DNA of 46,002 nt from Patescibacteria group bacterium (GTDB lineage Bacteria > Patescibacteriota > Minisyncoccia > UBA6257 > HR35), in contig JANXCM010000001.1 of the NCBI GenBank assembly GCA_025060085.1, forward strand, positions 1-46,002, given 5' to 3'. Position numbers and translations under genes: made by a program. Positions 15,976 through 24,360 of this stretch are shown piece by piece. Positions within the stretch are counted from its first letter, which is position 1; the number at the start of each line of letters is the position of its first letter. The notes under the pieces are model-generated. The model did no database searches. It was not told the origin of the DNA and saw only the letters and a program-made list of their open reading frames with translations.

Positions 15976-18263
15976 TGAATAATTTTATTTATATTTTAAA
16001 ATTAAGCCAAAATCAAAAAAAAATTTTTAAAATTTTAGCACCCACAATCAAATATTTAATAATTTTTATTAGTTTAGGTTTATTTTTTTCGGGCAAGAAA
16101 TATTTATCGTTAATAGGTTTTTGGCTTTTTTATATTTTTCTTATTGATCTTCTTCTTTTGAAATACTTCGCGCCTCGAAATTTATTATTCGAAAATAATT
16201 ATTTACCAGAAGATTATTTAGATAACACATTGAAATTTATAATTTTAAATTCATTATTAGAAATTAAACATTTAGATAAACTTGATTTATCTTTAATCAA
16301 ACACCTTTTAGGGTTAAAAGAAATTAAAGAAATTTTTTTAAATTTAGATATCAATCCTCAAGAAATTAAAAGGGAGCTAAATGAACTTTTGGAAGAAATT
16401 GATAATAATAAAAAAATAGATTTCAAATACAATAATTTCCAAATCATTTTAAAAAATCTTAAACCTATTTTAATCAATTCTCTTAAATTAGCAAAAAATT
16501 TTAATTTTATGAAAATTAATTCTAGTATTTTTTTTATTTCTATTTTAGAAAGAAATAATCCTTTGATAGAAATTTTGATGAATAGATTTAAGATTTCTTT
16601 TCTAGATATTTATACAGCTTTCTTATTTGTTTTTTTTAAAAAGAGAGAAGAAGTGAAAAAAATAGATTTTTCTTTATTACCTTGGTTTTATTATCCTGAT
16701 TATTATTTGATAAATAATAAAAAAGAACATAGTTTAAATTTATTAGTCTATCAGAAAAGAATTGGCTGGTTAATTGGTTATCAAAAAGAAAAAGAACAAA
16801 TTTTAAAGCAAAATTTTCCCTTGAGGTTGATTTTAATCGGACCAAAAGGAATAGGAAAAAAAACTCTTATTGCCCATTTAGCTTATTTAATAGAAAAAAG
16901 AGAAATAGCTGGTTTTTATTCTCAAAAAAAAATATTCCAAATTAATTTAGATCAAATGACTTCTGAAGATGAATTGAAAAATATTTTCTGGAAAATAATT
17001 AATACTAATTCGATCGTTTTCTTGCCCGATATTCAAAAAAATTTTAAATATTTCCCTCTAATCGAATATTTTTTAAAGATAACACCTTTAAATATCATTA
17101 TTTCTCTTGATGATCAATCTTTTAAATTAAACTTAAAAATTTATAATTTAGAAAAAAAATTTAAAATTCTAAAATTAGGTCGATTGTCAGAAATGGAAGT
17201 TTTAACTATTATTTTTTCAGAATTAAAGAATAATTACCTTCACCCTCGAGCTTTAACTAGATTAGTGGAATTAGTTAGAGATTATTTTGGGAGAAAAGAA
17301 AATTTATTATTAAAATCAAGGGAAGTATTAAATTACAGTTTTATTTTTCTTAAAAAGAATAATTTAAAAATTTTGACTGAGGAAATTATTGGTGATGCTT
17401 TTTCTCAATATATTGAAAAAAATGATAAACTCAAAAAATTTTATTCAAAGCGAGATTTTTTAATTAAAAAATCATTTCAAGATATTCATCAGAATTTTGT
17501 TAATCAAAATTTAGCTCTCAAAACAATTTTAAATAATTTTTATAAAAAAAACAAAATTAAATGTTTTTTATTTTTAGGATCCCCAGGAGTCGGTAAAAAA
17601 ACATTGGCGAAGATATTAGCTCAAACTTATTTTGATAACAATTTTTCTTATTTCAATTTAGAAAATCTAATTATCTCAGGAGAAATAGATTATTTTAAAA
17701 GTAAGATTATATCTTTTTTAAGTCAAAATCAAAAACAACTTATTTTAATTGATAAAGTTGAAAAAGCTACACCTGATTTAATTTTATTTTTAATCTCTCT
17801 TTTTTCTGAAAATAAAATTGAAAATAATTATGGAAATAGAATAGGTTTAAATAATAATTTTTTTATTTTTGTTACCACTCTATTTTCTGAATTTATTGAC
17901 AGCCAAATTTTAGAAGGAAAAAAATGGCAAAATGTTAAAATTTCAATTAAAAATAAATTACTAACAGTTTGGCCTAAAAATTTTGTTAATTCTTTTTCAG
18001 ATATTATTATTTTTCGAAATTTGAATCAAAGAGAAAAAGAAAAAGCTTTAGATATTTTAATCCGTGAGATAAATTTTAAAATTGCCCCAAAAGATAATTT
18101 TCAAATTAAAATTTCTCATGAGCTAAAAAAATATCTTACTAGTTTAAATCTAGAAGAGGTAAAATTTTTAATTTTTGATCGGATTATTCCTCAAGCTCAA
18201 AAAATAAAAAAAGATATTCTTCTGGATTATCATAACAATGAAATTGTTTTTCTTTATCAATGA
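15975..18263 (+). CDS. Membrane-anchored protein with two AAA+ ATPase modules (Clp-like)
   Basis: A 762-residue protein. Residues about 25-60 form a hydrophobic hairpin, likely anchoring it in the membrane. A helical region follows, then a first nucleotide-binding fold with Walker A-like GPKGIGKKT at 289-297 and a hydrophobic strand FLPDIQ in place of Walker B, then a second with GSPGVGKKT at 535-543 and Walker B-like LILIDKVE (D593). The double architecture and C-terminal ILIREINF…SHELKKYL resemble ClpA/ClpB/ClpC. In both P-loops the Ser/Thr after the catalytic Lys is replaced by Lys, and the first Walker B lacks the usual Asp-Glu pair, so ATPase activity may be altered. The closest reading is a divergent Clp-type unfoldase. 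Its stop overlaps the next start (ATGA). Confidence 0.65.
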   Translation: MNNFIYILKLSQNQKKIFKILAPTIKYLIIFISLGLFFSGKKYLSLIGFWLFYIFLIDLLLLKYFAPRNLLFENNYLPEDYLDNTLKFIILNSLLEIKHLDKLDLSLIKHLLGLKEIKEIFLNLDINPQEIKRELNELLEEIDNNKKIDFKYNNFQIILKNLKPILINSLKLAKNFNFMKINSSIFFISILERNNPLIEILMNRFKISFLDIYTAFLFVFFKKREEVKKIDFSLLPWFYYPDYYLINNKKEHSLNLLVYQKRIGWLIGYQKEKEQILKQNFPLRLILIGPKGIGKKTLIAHLAYLIEKREIAGFYSQKKIFQINLDQMTSEDELKNIFWKIINTNSIVFLPDIQKNFKYFPLIEYFLKITPLNIIISLDDQSFKLNLKIYNLEKKFKILKLGRLSEMEVLTIIFSELKNNYLHPRALTRLVELVRDYFGRKENLLLKSREVLNYSFIFLKKNNLKILTEEIIGDAFSQYIEKNDKLKKFYSKRDFLIKKSFQDIHQNFVNQNLALKTILNNFYKKNKIKCFLFLGSPGVGKKTLAKILAQTYFDNNFSYFNLENLIISGEIDYFKSKIISFLSQNQKQLILIDKVEKATPDLILFLISLFSENKIENNYGNRIGLNNNFFIFVTTLFSEFIDSQILEGKKWQNVKISIKNKLLTVWPKNFVNSFSDIIIFRNLNQREKEKALDILIREINFKIAPKDNFQIKISHELKKYLTSLNLEEVKFLIFDRIIPQAQKIKKDILLDYHNNEIVFLYQ

Positions 18264-19174
18264 AAACCTTTTTGTCTTTACTGCTTTCAATTTTTTCACT
18301 GATTTTTTTTATCTATCTATTTGAAACTTTTACTTTATCGAAAAAAATAGAATTTATCAGGAAGGAAATACCCCAATTATTTAAATTAGAAAAATCAGAA
18401 GCTGTATTGATTTTAGGTAAAATGGGTTATGGCTATTATGGAGGAGAAAATACTGATGCTATTTTTGTTGTCTATTTAAAAAATAATCGAGGGTATATCA
18501 TTCATATTCCTAGAGATTTAATTGTAATGGTTGATAATAATGAAACTTATAAAATTAATACTCTTTATAGCTTAAAAAAAATAGATAAAATTTTATTCGA
18601 AGTTTCTTCTTTAACCGGGATAAAAATAACTAAATATTTTGTTTTTGATAATTATTTACTAAAAAAAGTTGTTGATGCTCTTGGTGGTCTTGATGTTGAT
18701 CTTAAATACCCAGTTTCCGATGCTTTGAGTGGTTATACATTGCCACCGGGAAGAAAAAAATTAAGTGGCGAATGGGTTGAATTTGTTGTTCGTTCTCGTC
18801 ATTATCCTCAAGGTGATTTTACTCGAATGAAAAATCAGTTTATAATTATCAATTCTCTTAAAGAGAAGATCAATAGTATTTCTTTAAATGAATTTTTAAG
18901 ATTATCTAACTTAATTTTTCAGTCTAAAAATCATTTTGAAACCAATTTAGATTATTCAGAAATTTTTAAATTAGTTAGTAAATTTAAAAAAATTATCTTG
19001 AAAGATATTATTATTGATTTAAATTCAGGATTATGGAGAGATGATTATTTCCAAGTTAAACTTAATAATCATTCTGATTATTTTTATGTTTATGGTTTAA
19101 TTCCTAAAGATGGTATTGGAAAATACGAAAATATTAGAAAAAAAATTAAAGAAGAGATTACCAAGGGGTATTAG
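18260..19174 (+). CDS. LytR-CpsA-Psr (LCP) family protein
   Basis: LCP enzymes transfer polyprenyl-phosphate-linked glycopolymers to peptidoglycan on the outer face of the membrane. The 304-residue protein has an N-terminal anchor (about 2-24) and the LCP core: NTDAIFVVYLK, IIHIPRDLIV (Arg of the pyrophosphate site), KINTLY, VVDALGGLDVDL, then the Arg-rich segment FVVRSRHYPQGDFTRMKNQ. These conserved Arg and Asp residues are those that bind the lipid pyrophosphate. It lies four bases into the AAA+ gene and just upstream of murE, in keeping with a cell-envelope role. Confidence 0.88.
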   Translation: MKTFLSLLLSIFSLIFFIYLFETFTLSKKIEFIRKEIPQLFKLEKSEAVLILGKMGYGYYGGENTDAIFVVYLKNNRGYIIHIPRDLIVMVDNNETYKINTLYSLKKIDKILFEVSSLTGIKITKYFVFDNYLLKKVVDALGGLDVDLKYPVSDALSGYTLPPGRKKLSGEWVEFVVRSRHYPQGDFTRMKNQFIIINSLKEKINSISLNEFLRLSNLIFQSKNHFETNLDYSEIFKLVSKFKKIILKDIIIDLNSGLWRDDYFQVKLNNHSDYFYVYGLIPKDGIGKYENIRKKIKEEITKGY

Positions 19175-19202
19175 AAAATATTTTAGAAGAATTAAAAACT
19201 TA

Positions 19203-19286
19203 ATGCGCCGAAATCTACATTCTGAAAAAGAAATTTATGATAAAATTAGTGAGATTTTAAAAAAATATAAAAAATATGATAAATAA
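19203..19286 (+). CDS. Possible 27-residue ORF before murE
   Basis: A short frame from ATG 19203 encodes MRRNLHSEKEIYDKISEILK and a Lys/Tyr-rich end, stopping at TAA 19284-19286 and overlapping the murE start by 11 bases. It has a protein-like amphipathic helix pattern and the tight overlap typical of this operon. It has no recognisable family and could be chance. It fills the 100-base gap between the LCP and MurE genes. Confidence 0.25.
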   Translation: MRRNLHSEKEIYDKISEILKKYKKYDK

Positions 19287-20658
19287 TTTAAAAGAGAAAA
19301 TTAGAAAAAAAATACCAAGATTTCTAATAAATTTTTATCATTATTTTTATTCTCTTATCGGGGCTTTAATTTTTAGATTCCCTTCTAAAAAAATAATTGT
19401 CATCGGCATAACAGGAACAAAAGGAAAGACAACCACTTGTTATTTAATTTATAAAATTTTAAATAATTTAGGGATTAAAGCTTCTCTTTCTTCAAGTCAA
19501 TTTTTTTATCTTGGTGAAGAAGAGGTGGAAAATAAATCTAGAATAACAATGCCAGGAAGATGGTATCTTCAAGAATTTCTAAAAAAATCTGTGGATAATA
19601 AATGTGAAGTAGCTGTTATTGAAGCTAGCTCTGAAGGATTAATGCAAAATCGACATAAATTTATTGATTTTGATATTTGTGTTTTTTTAAATTTACATCC
19701 GGAACATATTGAACATCATGGTAGTTTTGAAAATTATAAAAGAGATAAAGGAAAACTTTTTCAAAATCTTTTAAAAGGTGAAAAAAAATTTTTCCGAGGA
19801 AAAGTGGTAAAAAAAACAATTATCGCTAATTTTGATGATTATTATTCAGATTACTATCTATCTTTTCCCTCAGAAAAGAAAATAACCTTTGGTTTCGAGA
19901 AAAGTTTAAATAGAGAAAATCATATTCAAATTAGCAAATTTAAATTAACTCCACGGGGTAGTTATTTTAATTTAGTTGAAGAAGAAGAAAAAAAATCATT
20001 TCAATATTTCACTCCTCTATTAGGGAAACAAAATCTTTATAATATTTTAGCTTCATTTTGTGTTTTAAGGAGTTTAGATATTTCTCTTAAATCAGTCAAA
20101 GAAATATTACCTCATATAGAAAATTTACCTGGCAGATATGAGGTAATTGATAACAAAACATTCAAGGTAATTATTGACTATGCTCATACTCCCGATTCTA
20201 TCCAAGAATTATATAAAAATATTTTAGAAATATATAAACCAAAAAGATTACTCTGTTTAATAAGTTCAGCTGGTGGGATTAGAGATAAATGGAAAAGACC
20301 AGAAATAGGTAAAATTGCTGCTAAGTATTGTTCAGAAATAGTTATTTCTGATGAAGATCCTTTTGATGAGGATCCTTTAAAAATTATGAAAGAAATAGAA
20401 CACGGTGTTAAAAATTACCTTTCTGAATATGATTTTTCTAAGCCTTATCAAATTATTAGTGAAAGAAAAGAAGCAATTGAATATTTACTTCAAAGAGCTC
20501 AAAGAGGAGATATTGTCGTTTTAATCGGCAAAGGTGCTGAAAATTCTATTATTAAAGGAAATGAAATTATTCCTTGGAATGAAAAAGAAATAGTTTTAGA
20601 AATTTTAAAGAGATTAAGAGATAAAAAATCAAAAATAAATAAAATTAAATCAGTTTAA
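19276..20658 (+). CDS. murE: Mur ligase, MurE type (UDP-MurNAc-tripeptide synthetase)
   Basis: Adds the third amino acid to UDP-MurNAc-L-Ala-D-Glu in peptidoglycan precursor synthesis. The 460-residue protein shows the P-loop GITGTKGKTTT (about 43-53), EASSEGLMQNR (the E-A-S-S motif), FLNLHPEHIEHHGS (normally LTxDHLDxHG), LPGRYEVI, DYAHTPDSI and GKGAENSI. The segment that selects the third residue is EDPFDEDP where DAP-type MurE has DNPR and Lys-type usually has a DNPA-like sequence, so the amino acid used cannot be read directly. An N-terminal hydrophobic stretch (about 18-36) replaces the larger usual N-domain. A MurT/FPGS-like ligase is less likely given the DYAHTP motif. Confidence 0.85.
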   Translation: MINNLKEKIRKKIPRFLINFYHYFYSLIGALIFRFPSKKIIVIGITGTKGKTTTCYLIYKILNNLGIKASLSSSQFFYLGEEEVENKSRITMPGRWYLQEFLKKSVDNKCEVAVIEASSEGLMQNRHKFIDFDICVFLNLHPEHIEHHGSFENYKRDKGKLFQNLLKGEKKFFRGKVVKKTIIANFDDYYSDYYLSFPSEKKITFGFEKSLNRENHIQISKFKLTPRGSYFNLVEEEEKKSFQYFTPLLGKQNLYNILASFCVLRSLDISLKSVKEILPHIENLPGRYEVIDNKTFKVIIDYAHTPDSIQELYKNILEIYKPKRLLCLISSAGGIRDKWKRPEIGKIAAKYCSEIVISDEDPFDEDPLKIMKEIEHGVKNYLSEYDFSKPYQIISERKEAIEYLLQRAQRGDIVVLIGKGAENSIIKGNEIIPWNEKEIVLEILKRLRDKKSKINKIKSV

Positions 20659-20753
20659 ATCCTATTTTAAATAAATTTTTGTTATAATTTTAATATCATC
20701 ATTTTAAACTTCACTTCTATTATTGTTTAAGATTTTTAAATATTAAAATTAAA

Positions 20754-20837
20754 GGGCAGGTGGCGGAATTGGTAGACGCGCTGGGCTTAGGACCCAGTGC
20801 TGAAAAAGGCGTGAGGGTTCGAATCCCTCCCTGCCCA
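20754..20837 (+). tRNA. tRNA-Leu (anticodon TAG)
   Basis: An 84-base class II tRNA with a 7-bp acceptor stem (GGGCAGG/CCTGCCC), discriminator A, D-arm, anticodon stem CTGGG/CCCAG with loop CTTAGGA (anticodon TAG, reading CUN leucine codons), a long variable arm and a T-arm with GGTTCGAATCC. No CCA is encoded. It lies 11 bases before the infB start and is probably on the same transcript. A possible -10 element (TATAAT in GTTATAAT) is present about 70 bases upstream. Confidence 0.96.
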
Positions 20838-20848
20838 TTTTTTAATCT

Positions 20849-22291
20849 ATGAAAAAAAGACCACCAATTGTAATAATTTTAGGTCATATTGATCATGGAA
20901 AATCAACCTTATTAGATACTATTCAAAAGACAAAAATTGTTGATCAAGAAATTGGAGGAATTACTCAAAAAGTAAGAGCTTATGAAATTATTTATAAAGA
21001 TGAAAAAATTACTTTTATTGATACACCCGGCCATGAAGCTTTTTTTAAACTTAGAGAAAAAGGTTCTCAAATAGCTGATATAGCTATTTTAATTATTGCT
21101 GCCGACGAAGGAATTAAACCTCAAACAAAAGAATGTCTGAATTATATTGTCCAAAACAATTTACCTTTTATTATTGCTATTAATAAAATTGATAAACCCA
21201 ATGCTCGACCTGAAATAGTAAAAAAACAATTAGCGGAATTAAACTTTTTAGTTGAAGAATGGGGAGGACAAATACCAGCAATGGAAATTTCAGCTGCCAA
21301 AAATATAAATATTGATCAACTTTTAGACTTGATTTTACTTTTGGCGGAGATTTTAGAATTGAAATATGATGAAAACAAAAAAGGCGAGGGATATGTTTTA
21401 GAAGTAATGAAAGATTCAAAAAAAGGTTTATTGGTACTAGGAATATTAATTGATGGGGTGCTTAAGGTTGGAGATTATTTAACTACCTCAACTGCCGGCG
21501 GTAAAGTTAAATTTTTAGAAAATATTTTTAATCAACGAATTGATCAATCTTATCCCTCTTCGCCTGTTATTATCAATGGATTTGAAAAACTGCCTCAAGC
21601 CGGAGAAATTTTTAGAGTAATTGAGAAGGATGAACTTGAAAAAACAAAAAAGGAATTACTAGAAAAAGAAATAGCATGGAAAAAACAAATTGTTTTTAAT
21701 AATCATGAAACTACTATTAATTTAAACTTAATCATTAAAACAGATTTAGTTGGTTCACTCGAAGCCATTGAATATCTTTTAGAAAAATTATCAAAAGAAT
21801 TCAAAATAAATATCAAAATAGTCAAAGCAGATGTTGGTCAAATTACCACTGATGATTTAAAATTAGCTAAGCAAACTGATAGTATTTTAATTTCTTTCAA
21901 TCTTAATTTAACTACTACTATTTATGAAGAAATTAAAAATTTAAATTTGATCCTTATTGAAGCTAAAATAATTTATGAAATAGAGGAAAAACTTAAAGAT
22001 TTAATTGAAGTTAAAGAGGAGGAAGTAACCCACAAAGGTGAGCTAGAAATTCTTGCTTTATTTAGTAAATCTTCTCAAAAACAAACTATTGGAGGAAGAG
22101 TTATAAATGGTAAATTAAGATTAAATGATAAATTTTTAATTATTAGAGGAGGAGTAACAATTGGTAAAGGAAAGATAATTAGCTTAGAAAAAAATAAAGT
22201 TAAAGTTGATGAAATTAATGAAGGAGAAATATGTGGATTAATTGTTCAGACAAAAAATGATATTATTATTGGTGATCATTTATTAGTTTAA
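20849..22291 (+). CDS. infB: Translation initiation factor IF-2, short form
   Basis: GTPase that places initiator tRNA on the 30S subunit and promotes subunit joining. G1 is GHIDHGKST (residues 12-20), the switch I segment is GGITQKVRAYE, G3 is DTPGH (58-62) and G4 is NKID (112-115). These are followed by domain II, the middle domain and a C-terminal beta-barrel (GGRVINGKLRLND, INEGEICGLIV). At 480 residues it begins almost at the G domain and lacks the long N-terminal region present in most bacterial IF-2 (often 700-900 residues), consistent with a reduced genome. It follows tRNA-Leu and is followed by rbfA after three bases, a classic infB-rbfA pairing. Confidence 0.95.
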   Translation: MKKRPPIVIILGHIDHGKSTLLDTIQKTKIVDQEIGGITQKVRAYEIIYKDEKITFIDTPGHEAFFKLREKGSQIADIAILIIAADEGIKPQTKECLNYIVQNNLPFIIAINKIDKPNARPEIVKKQLAELNFLVEEWGGQIPAMEISAAKNINIDQLLDLILLLAEILELKYDENKKGEGYVLEVMKDSKKGLLVLGILIDGVLKVGDYLTTSTAGGKVKFLENIFNQRIDQSYPSSPVIINGFEKLPQAGEIFRVIEKDELEKTKKELLEKEIAWKKQIVFNNHETTINLNLIIKTDLVGSLEAIEYLLEKLSKEFKINIKIVKADVGQITTDDLKLAKQTDSILISFNLNLTTTIYEEIKNLNLILIEAKIIYEIEEKLKDLIEVKEEEVTHKGELEILALFSKSSQKQTIGGRVINGKLRLNDKFLIIRGGVTIGKGKIISLEKNKVKVDEINEGEICGLIVQTKNDIIIGDHLLV

Positions 22292-22294
22292 TTT

Positions 22295-22621
22295 ATGCAT
22301 CAAGAAAGAAAAAAAAGAGAAGTAATTAAAAAAATATCGTTTATTTTGAAAGAAATTATAGATAATCCTAAAATTTTTTTAACCGTTTTGGATATTATTT
22401 TACCTTCCAAAAAAGGAATTATGGTTATTTATTTAAGTATTTTTCCTGATGAAAAGAAAAATGAGGTAATTAAAATTCTATTAAAAGAATCAAATAAAAT
22501 TAAACAATTAATCAAAAAGCAGAAATTTTTAAGATATTTACCTAAAAAAATATTCTTTAAATATGATAGCGGATTGAAATCAATGGAAGAAATTGATAAA
22601 ATATTAAAATCTATCAAGTGA
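22295..22621 (+). CDS. rbfA: Ribosome-binding factor A
   Basis: RbfA binds the 30S precursor and assists maturation of the 16S rRNA 5' end. The 108-residue, Lys-rich protein has the KH-like pattern of the family: ISFILKEIIDNPKIFLTVLDI at the N-terminus, a central strand IMVIYLSIF, a helix KIKQLIKKQKFLRYLPKKIFFKYD, and the final SMEEIDKILKSI helix corresponding to the conserved family end. Identification is supported by position directly after infB. It ends 10 bases before tRNA-Cys. Confidence 0.85.
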   Translation: MHQERKKREVIKKISFILKEIIDNPKIFLTVLDIILPSKKGIMVIYLSIFPDEKKNEVIKILLKESNKIKQLIKKQKFLRYLPKKIFFKYDSGLKSMEEIDKILKSIK

Positions 22622-22630
22622 AATCAACGA

Positions 22631-22702
22631 GGCACGGTGTCCGAGTGGTTAGGAAACGGTCTGCAAAACCGTTTAACGTGGGTTCGAATCCCACCCGTGC
22701 CT
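22631..22702 (+). tRNA. tRNA-Cys (anticodon GCA)
   Basis: A 72-base tRNA with acceptor GGCACGG/CCGTGCC, discriminator T (U73, the Cys identity base), an anticodon loop containing CTGCAAA (anticodon GCA) and T-arm GTGGGTTCGAATCCCAC. No CCA is encoded. It follows rbfA by nine bases and is 23 bases before tRNA-Glu, so infB, rbfA and both tRNAs may be cotranscribed. Confidence 0.96.
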
Positions 22703-22725
22703 CTATAAATTTATATTTAGGCCTA

Positions 22726-22797
22726 GGCCCCATCGTCTAAAGGTTAGGACACCACTCTTTCAAGGTGGAAATAGGGGTTCGATTCCCCTTGGGGCCA
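22726..22797 (+). tRNA. tRNA-Glu (anticodon TTC)
   Basis: A 72-base tRNA with acceptor GGCCCCA/TGGGGCC and discriminator A, an anticodon loop CTTTCAA (anticodon TTC) and T-arm AGGGGTTCGATTCCCCT. No CCA is encoded. It is followed about 30 bases later by a strong palindromic terminator. Confidence 0.96.
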
Positions 22798-22826
22798 ATT
22801 AAATTAATAATAAAAGGATAACAAAT

Positions 22827-22860
22827 AGAAAAAGTCTTCCTTTAAAGGAAGACTTTTTCT
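22827..22860. terminator. Bidirectional intrinsic terminator
   Basis: A perfect 34-base palindrome (AGAAAAAGTCTTCC…GGAAGACTTTTTCT) with a run of T on each strand. It lies between tRNA-Glu on the + strand and the 3' end of the minus-strand gene at 22881, so it can end transcription from both sides. Confidence 0.85.
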
Positions 22861-22880
22861 ATATTTAATCTGTTAAAACT

Positions 22881-23138
22881 TTACTGAGCAGAAGGTGCTG
22901 GAGGTGGCGTAGTTCCAGGCTGCTCAGGATTTTCTGGTGATGGTGTTGGAGCAGGTGCTGTCATATCTGTTGGTGGTGAAGGTGGTACTGGACTTGGTTC
23001 AGGCATTGGTAAAACTTGATCAGTTGTAGGTATATTTTGAGCACCTCTTTGTTGAATATACCACCAAGCTAAAAATCCTAACACAATTAAAACGACTAAA
23101 ACTACTACTATTGGAATAATATTTTTATTTTTTTCCAT
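22881..23138 (-). CDS. Small single-pass membrane protein with Pro-rich tail
   Basis: An 85-residue protein: charged start MEKNKN, one hydrophobic helix (about 8-28, IIPIVVVLVVLIVLGFLAWW), then a Pro/Ser/Thr/Glu-rich tail with PxP repeats such as MPEPSPVPPSPP and PAPTPSPENPEQP. The tail is probably extracytoplasmic and extended, acting as a spacer or cell-wall-spanning stalk. No family is recognised. It lies downstream of rplL on the same strand and ends just before the shared terminator. Its base composition is GC-richer than its neighbours because of the Pro codons. Confidence 0.6.
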   Translation of the reverse strand: MEKNKNIIPIVVVLVVLIVLGFLAWWYIQQRGAQNIPTTDQVLPMPEPSPVPPSPPTDMTAPAPTPSPENPEQPGTTPPPAPSAQ

Positions 23139-23250
23139 TTTTTAAAAATCTATTTTTCGTTAATTTAACTAATTAAAATTACTTCTTAATCGACCATTAA
23201 ATTTTTAATTTTTAATTTTTAATTTAATAAATAAAATTATAAATTAACTT

Positions 23251-23640
23251 TTATTTAAATTCAACCTTACCACCAGCCCCTTCGATTTTTTCCTTAATTT
23301 TATTTGCTTCTTCCATAGAAGCTCCTTCTTTAATTACTTGAGGCGGATTATCAACAAATTCTTTTGCTTCTTTTAAGCCTAATTGAGGCTTGATTTCTCT
23401 TAGAGCTTTAATAACTTGAATTTTATTAGCTCCAGAATCTACTAAAACAACATTTACTTTTGAAGGCTGAGCGGATGTTTCTTCTTGAGATGAAGAAGGA
23501 GCGGTGACTACTGAACCACTTATAAAATTAGGCATAGAAGAAACACCAAATTTTTCTTCTAATTGCTTAATTAGATCATTTAATTCTACTACTGTTAAGT
23601 TTTCTATTTTTTCAATTATTTCATTTATTTTTTCTGACAT
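23251..23640 (-). CDS. rplL: 50S ribosomal protein L7/L12
   Basis: Forms the stalk dimers that recruit translational GTPases. The 129-residue protein has the N-terminal dimerisation helices (EIIEKIENLTVVELNDLIKQLEEKFG), a flexible Ala/Pro/Ser hinge (about 40-58) and the conserved C-terminal domain (KVNVVLVDSGANKIQVIKAL, then LGLKEAKEFVDNPPQVIKEG, then IEGAGGKVEFK). It lies four bases after rplJ, the standard gene order. The hinge region is slightly long. Confidence 0.97.
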   Translation of the reverse strand: MSEKINEIIEKIENLTVVELNDLIKQLEEKFGVSSMPNFISGSVVTAPSSSQEETSAQPSKVNVVLVDSGANKIQVIKALREIKPQLGLKEAKEFVDNPPQVIKEGASMEEANKIKEKIEGAGGKVEFK

Positions 23641-23644
23641 TTTT

Positions 23645-24154
23645 TTATTTTTTAATATTATTAACGACCGTTTTTAATTTAATTAAAGGACTCTTTAAAT
23701 CAAAAACTAATTTATTTAGGTTATTTTTTAGAACAAAAACTAATTGACTATAAATCATGTCTTTGTGAGAATATTTACTTAGAGGTAATAATTCTTCTGT
23801 TTGATAAAATTGATTGTTAAGATAAGCTCCTAAAATTTCTATATTTTTATCTTTCTTATATTTATTTAAGAGATTAATAACACTCAAATCATAAATTTTA
23901 TTAGAAAAAATCACTCCTAAGGGAACTTTGAATATTTCTTGAGATAAAAGAGATTTTAATTGACTATTAGCAATTATTATTAAATTTTTTTTGGCTACTT
24001 TTATAAAAGATTGAAGATTTTTGAGATCTCTTTTAAAATTTAACAAAGTATCAACCTTGATATTTCTTAAATTAATAAAAAAAATGGTATCAAATTCAGA
24101 AAAATATTTTTTTAAAATTTCAATAACTTTTTGTTTCCTTTCTCTTTTTTTCAT
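23645..24154 (-). CDS. rplJ: 50S ribosomal protein L10
   Basis: Anchors L7/L12 to the ribosome. The 169-residue protein shows the L10 pattern: RKQKVIEILKKYFSEFDTIFF, TLLNFKRDLKNLQSFIKVAKKNLI, LGVIFSN, and a C-terminal helical spine that binds L12 dimers. It is followed directly by rplL. A small hairpin precedes its start codon and may contribute to translational control; in many bacteria L10 represses its own operon by binding a leader RNA. Confidence 0.92.
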   Translation of the reverse strand: MKKRERKQKVIEILKKYFSEFDTIFFINLRNIKVDTLLNFKRDLKNLQSFIKVAKKNLIIIANSQLKSLLSQEIFKVPLGVIFSNKIYDLSVINLLNKYKKDKNIEILGAYLNNQFYQTEELLPLSKYSHKDMIYSQLVFVLKNNLNKLVFDLKSPLIKLKTVVNNIKK

Positions 24155-24157
24155 CTT

Positions 24158-24174
24158 AAGTCTCGCGAGGACTT
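24158..24174 (-). promoter_or_regulatory. Small hairpin just upstream of the rplJ start
   Basis: On the minus strand, AAGTC and GACTT can pair around a 7-base loop (CTCGCGA) ending four bases before the rplJ ATG, where a ribosome-binding site would lie. A competing CTCGCGAG palindrome overlaps the loop. It may limit ribosome access, but it is short and a full L10-leader structure is not evident. Confidence 0.3.
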
Positions 24175-24248
24175 ATTTTTTGCCTCGTTTCTTTGACTTT
24201 TAAAATTTTGTTTTAAAAAATTATAATTTAAATTAAAAATCAAATCAA

Positions 24249-24320
24249 GGGCAATTAGCTCAGGGGAAGAGCGCTTGTATCACACACAAGAGGTCGCAGG
24301 TTCAAATCCTGCATTGCCCA
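24249..24320 (+). tRNA. tRNA-Val (anticodon CAC)
   Basis: A 72-base tRNA with acceptor GGGCAAT/ATTGCCC, discriminator A, D-arm GCTC…GAGC, anticodon stem CTTGT/ACAAG with loop ATCACAC (anticodon CAC, reading GUG), and T-arm GCAGGTTCAAATCCTGC. No CCA is encoded. GUG is a rare codon in such an AT-rich genome, so another Val tRNA must exist elsewhere. It stands between divergent rplJ and a convergent Xer recombinase gene. Confidence 0.95.
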
Positions 24321-24360
24321 CAAAAAGATTTTTGATCAATAAAATTTTCAGATATTACTT

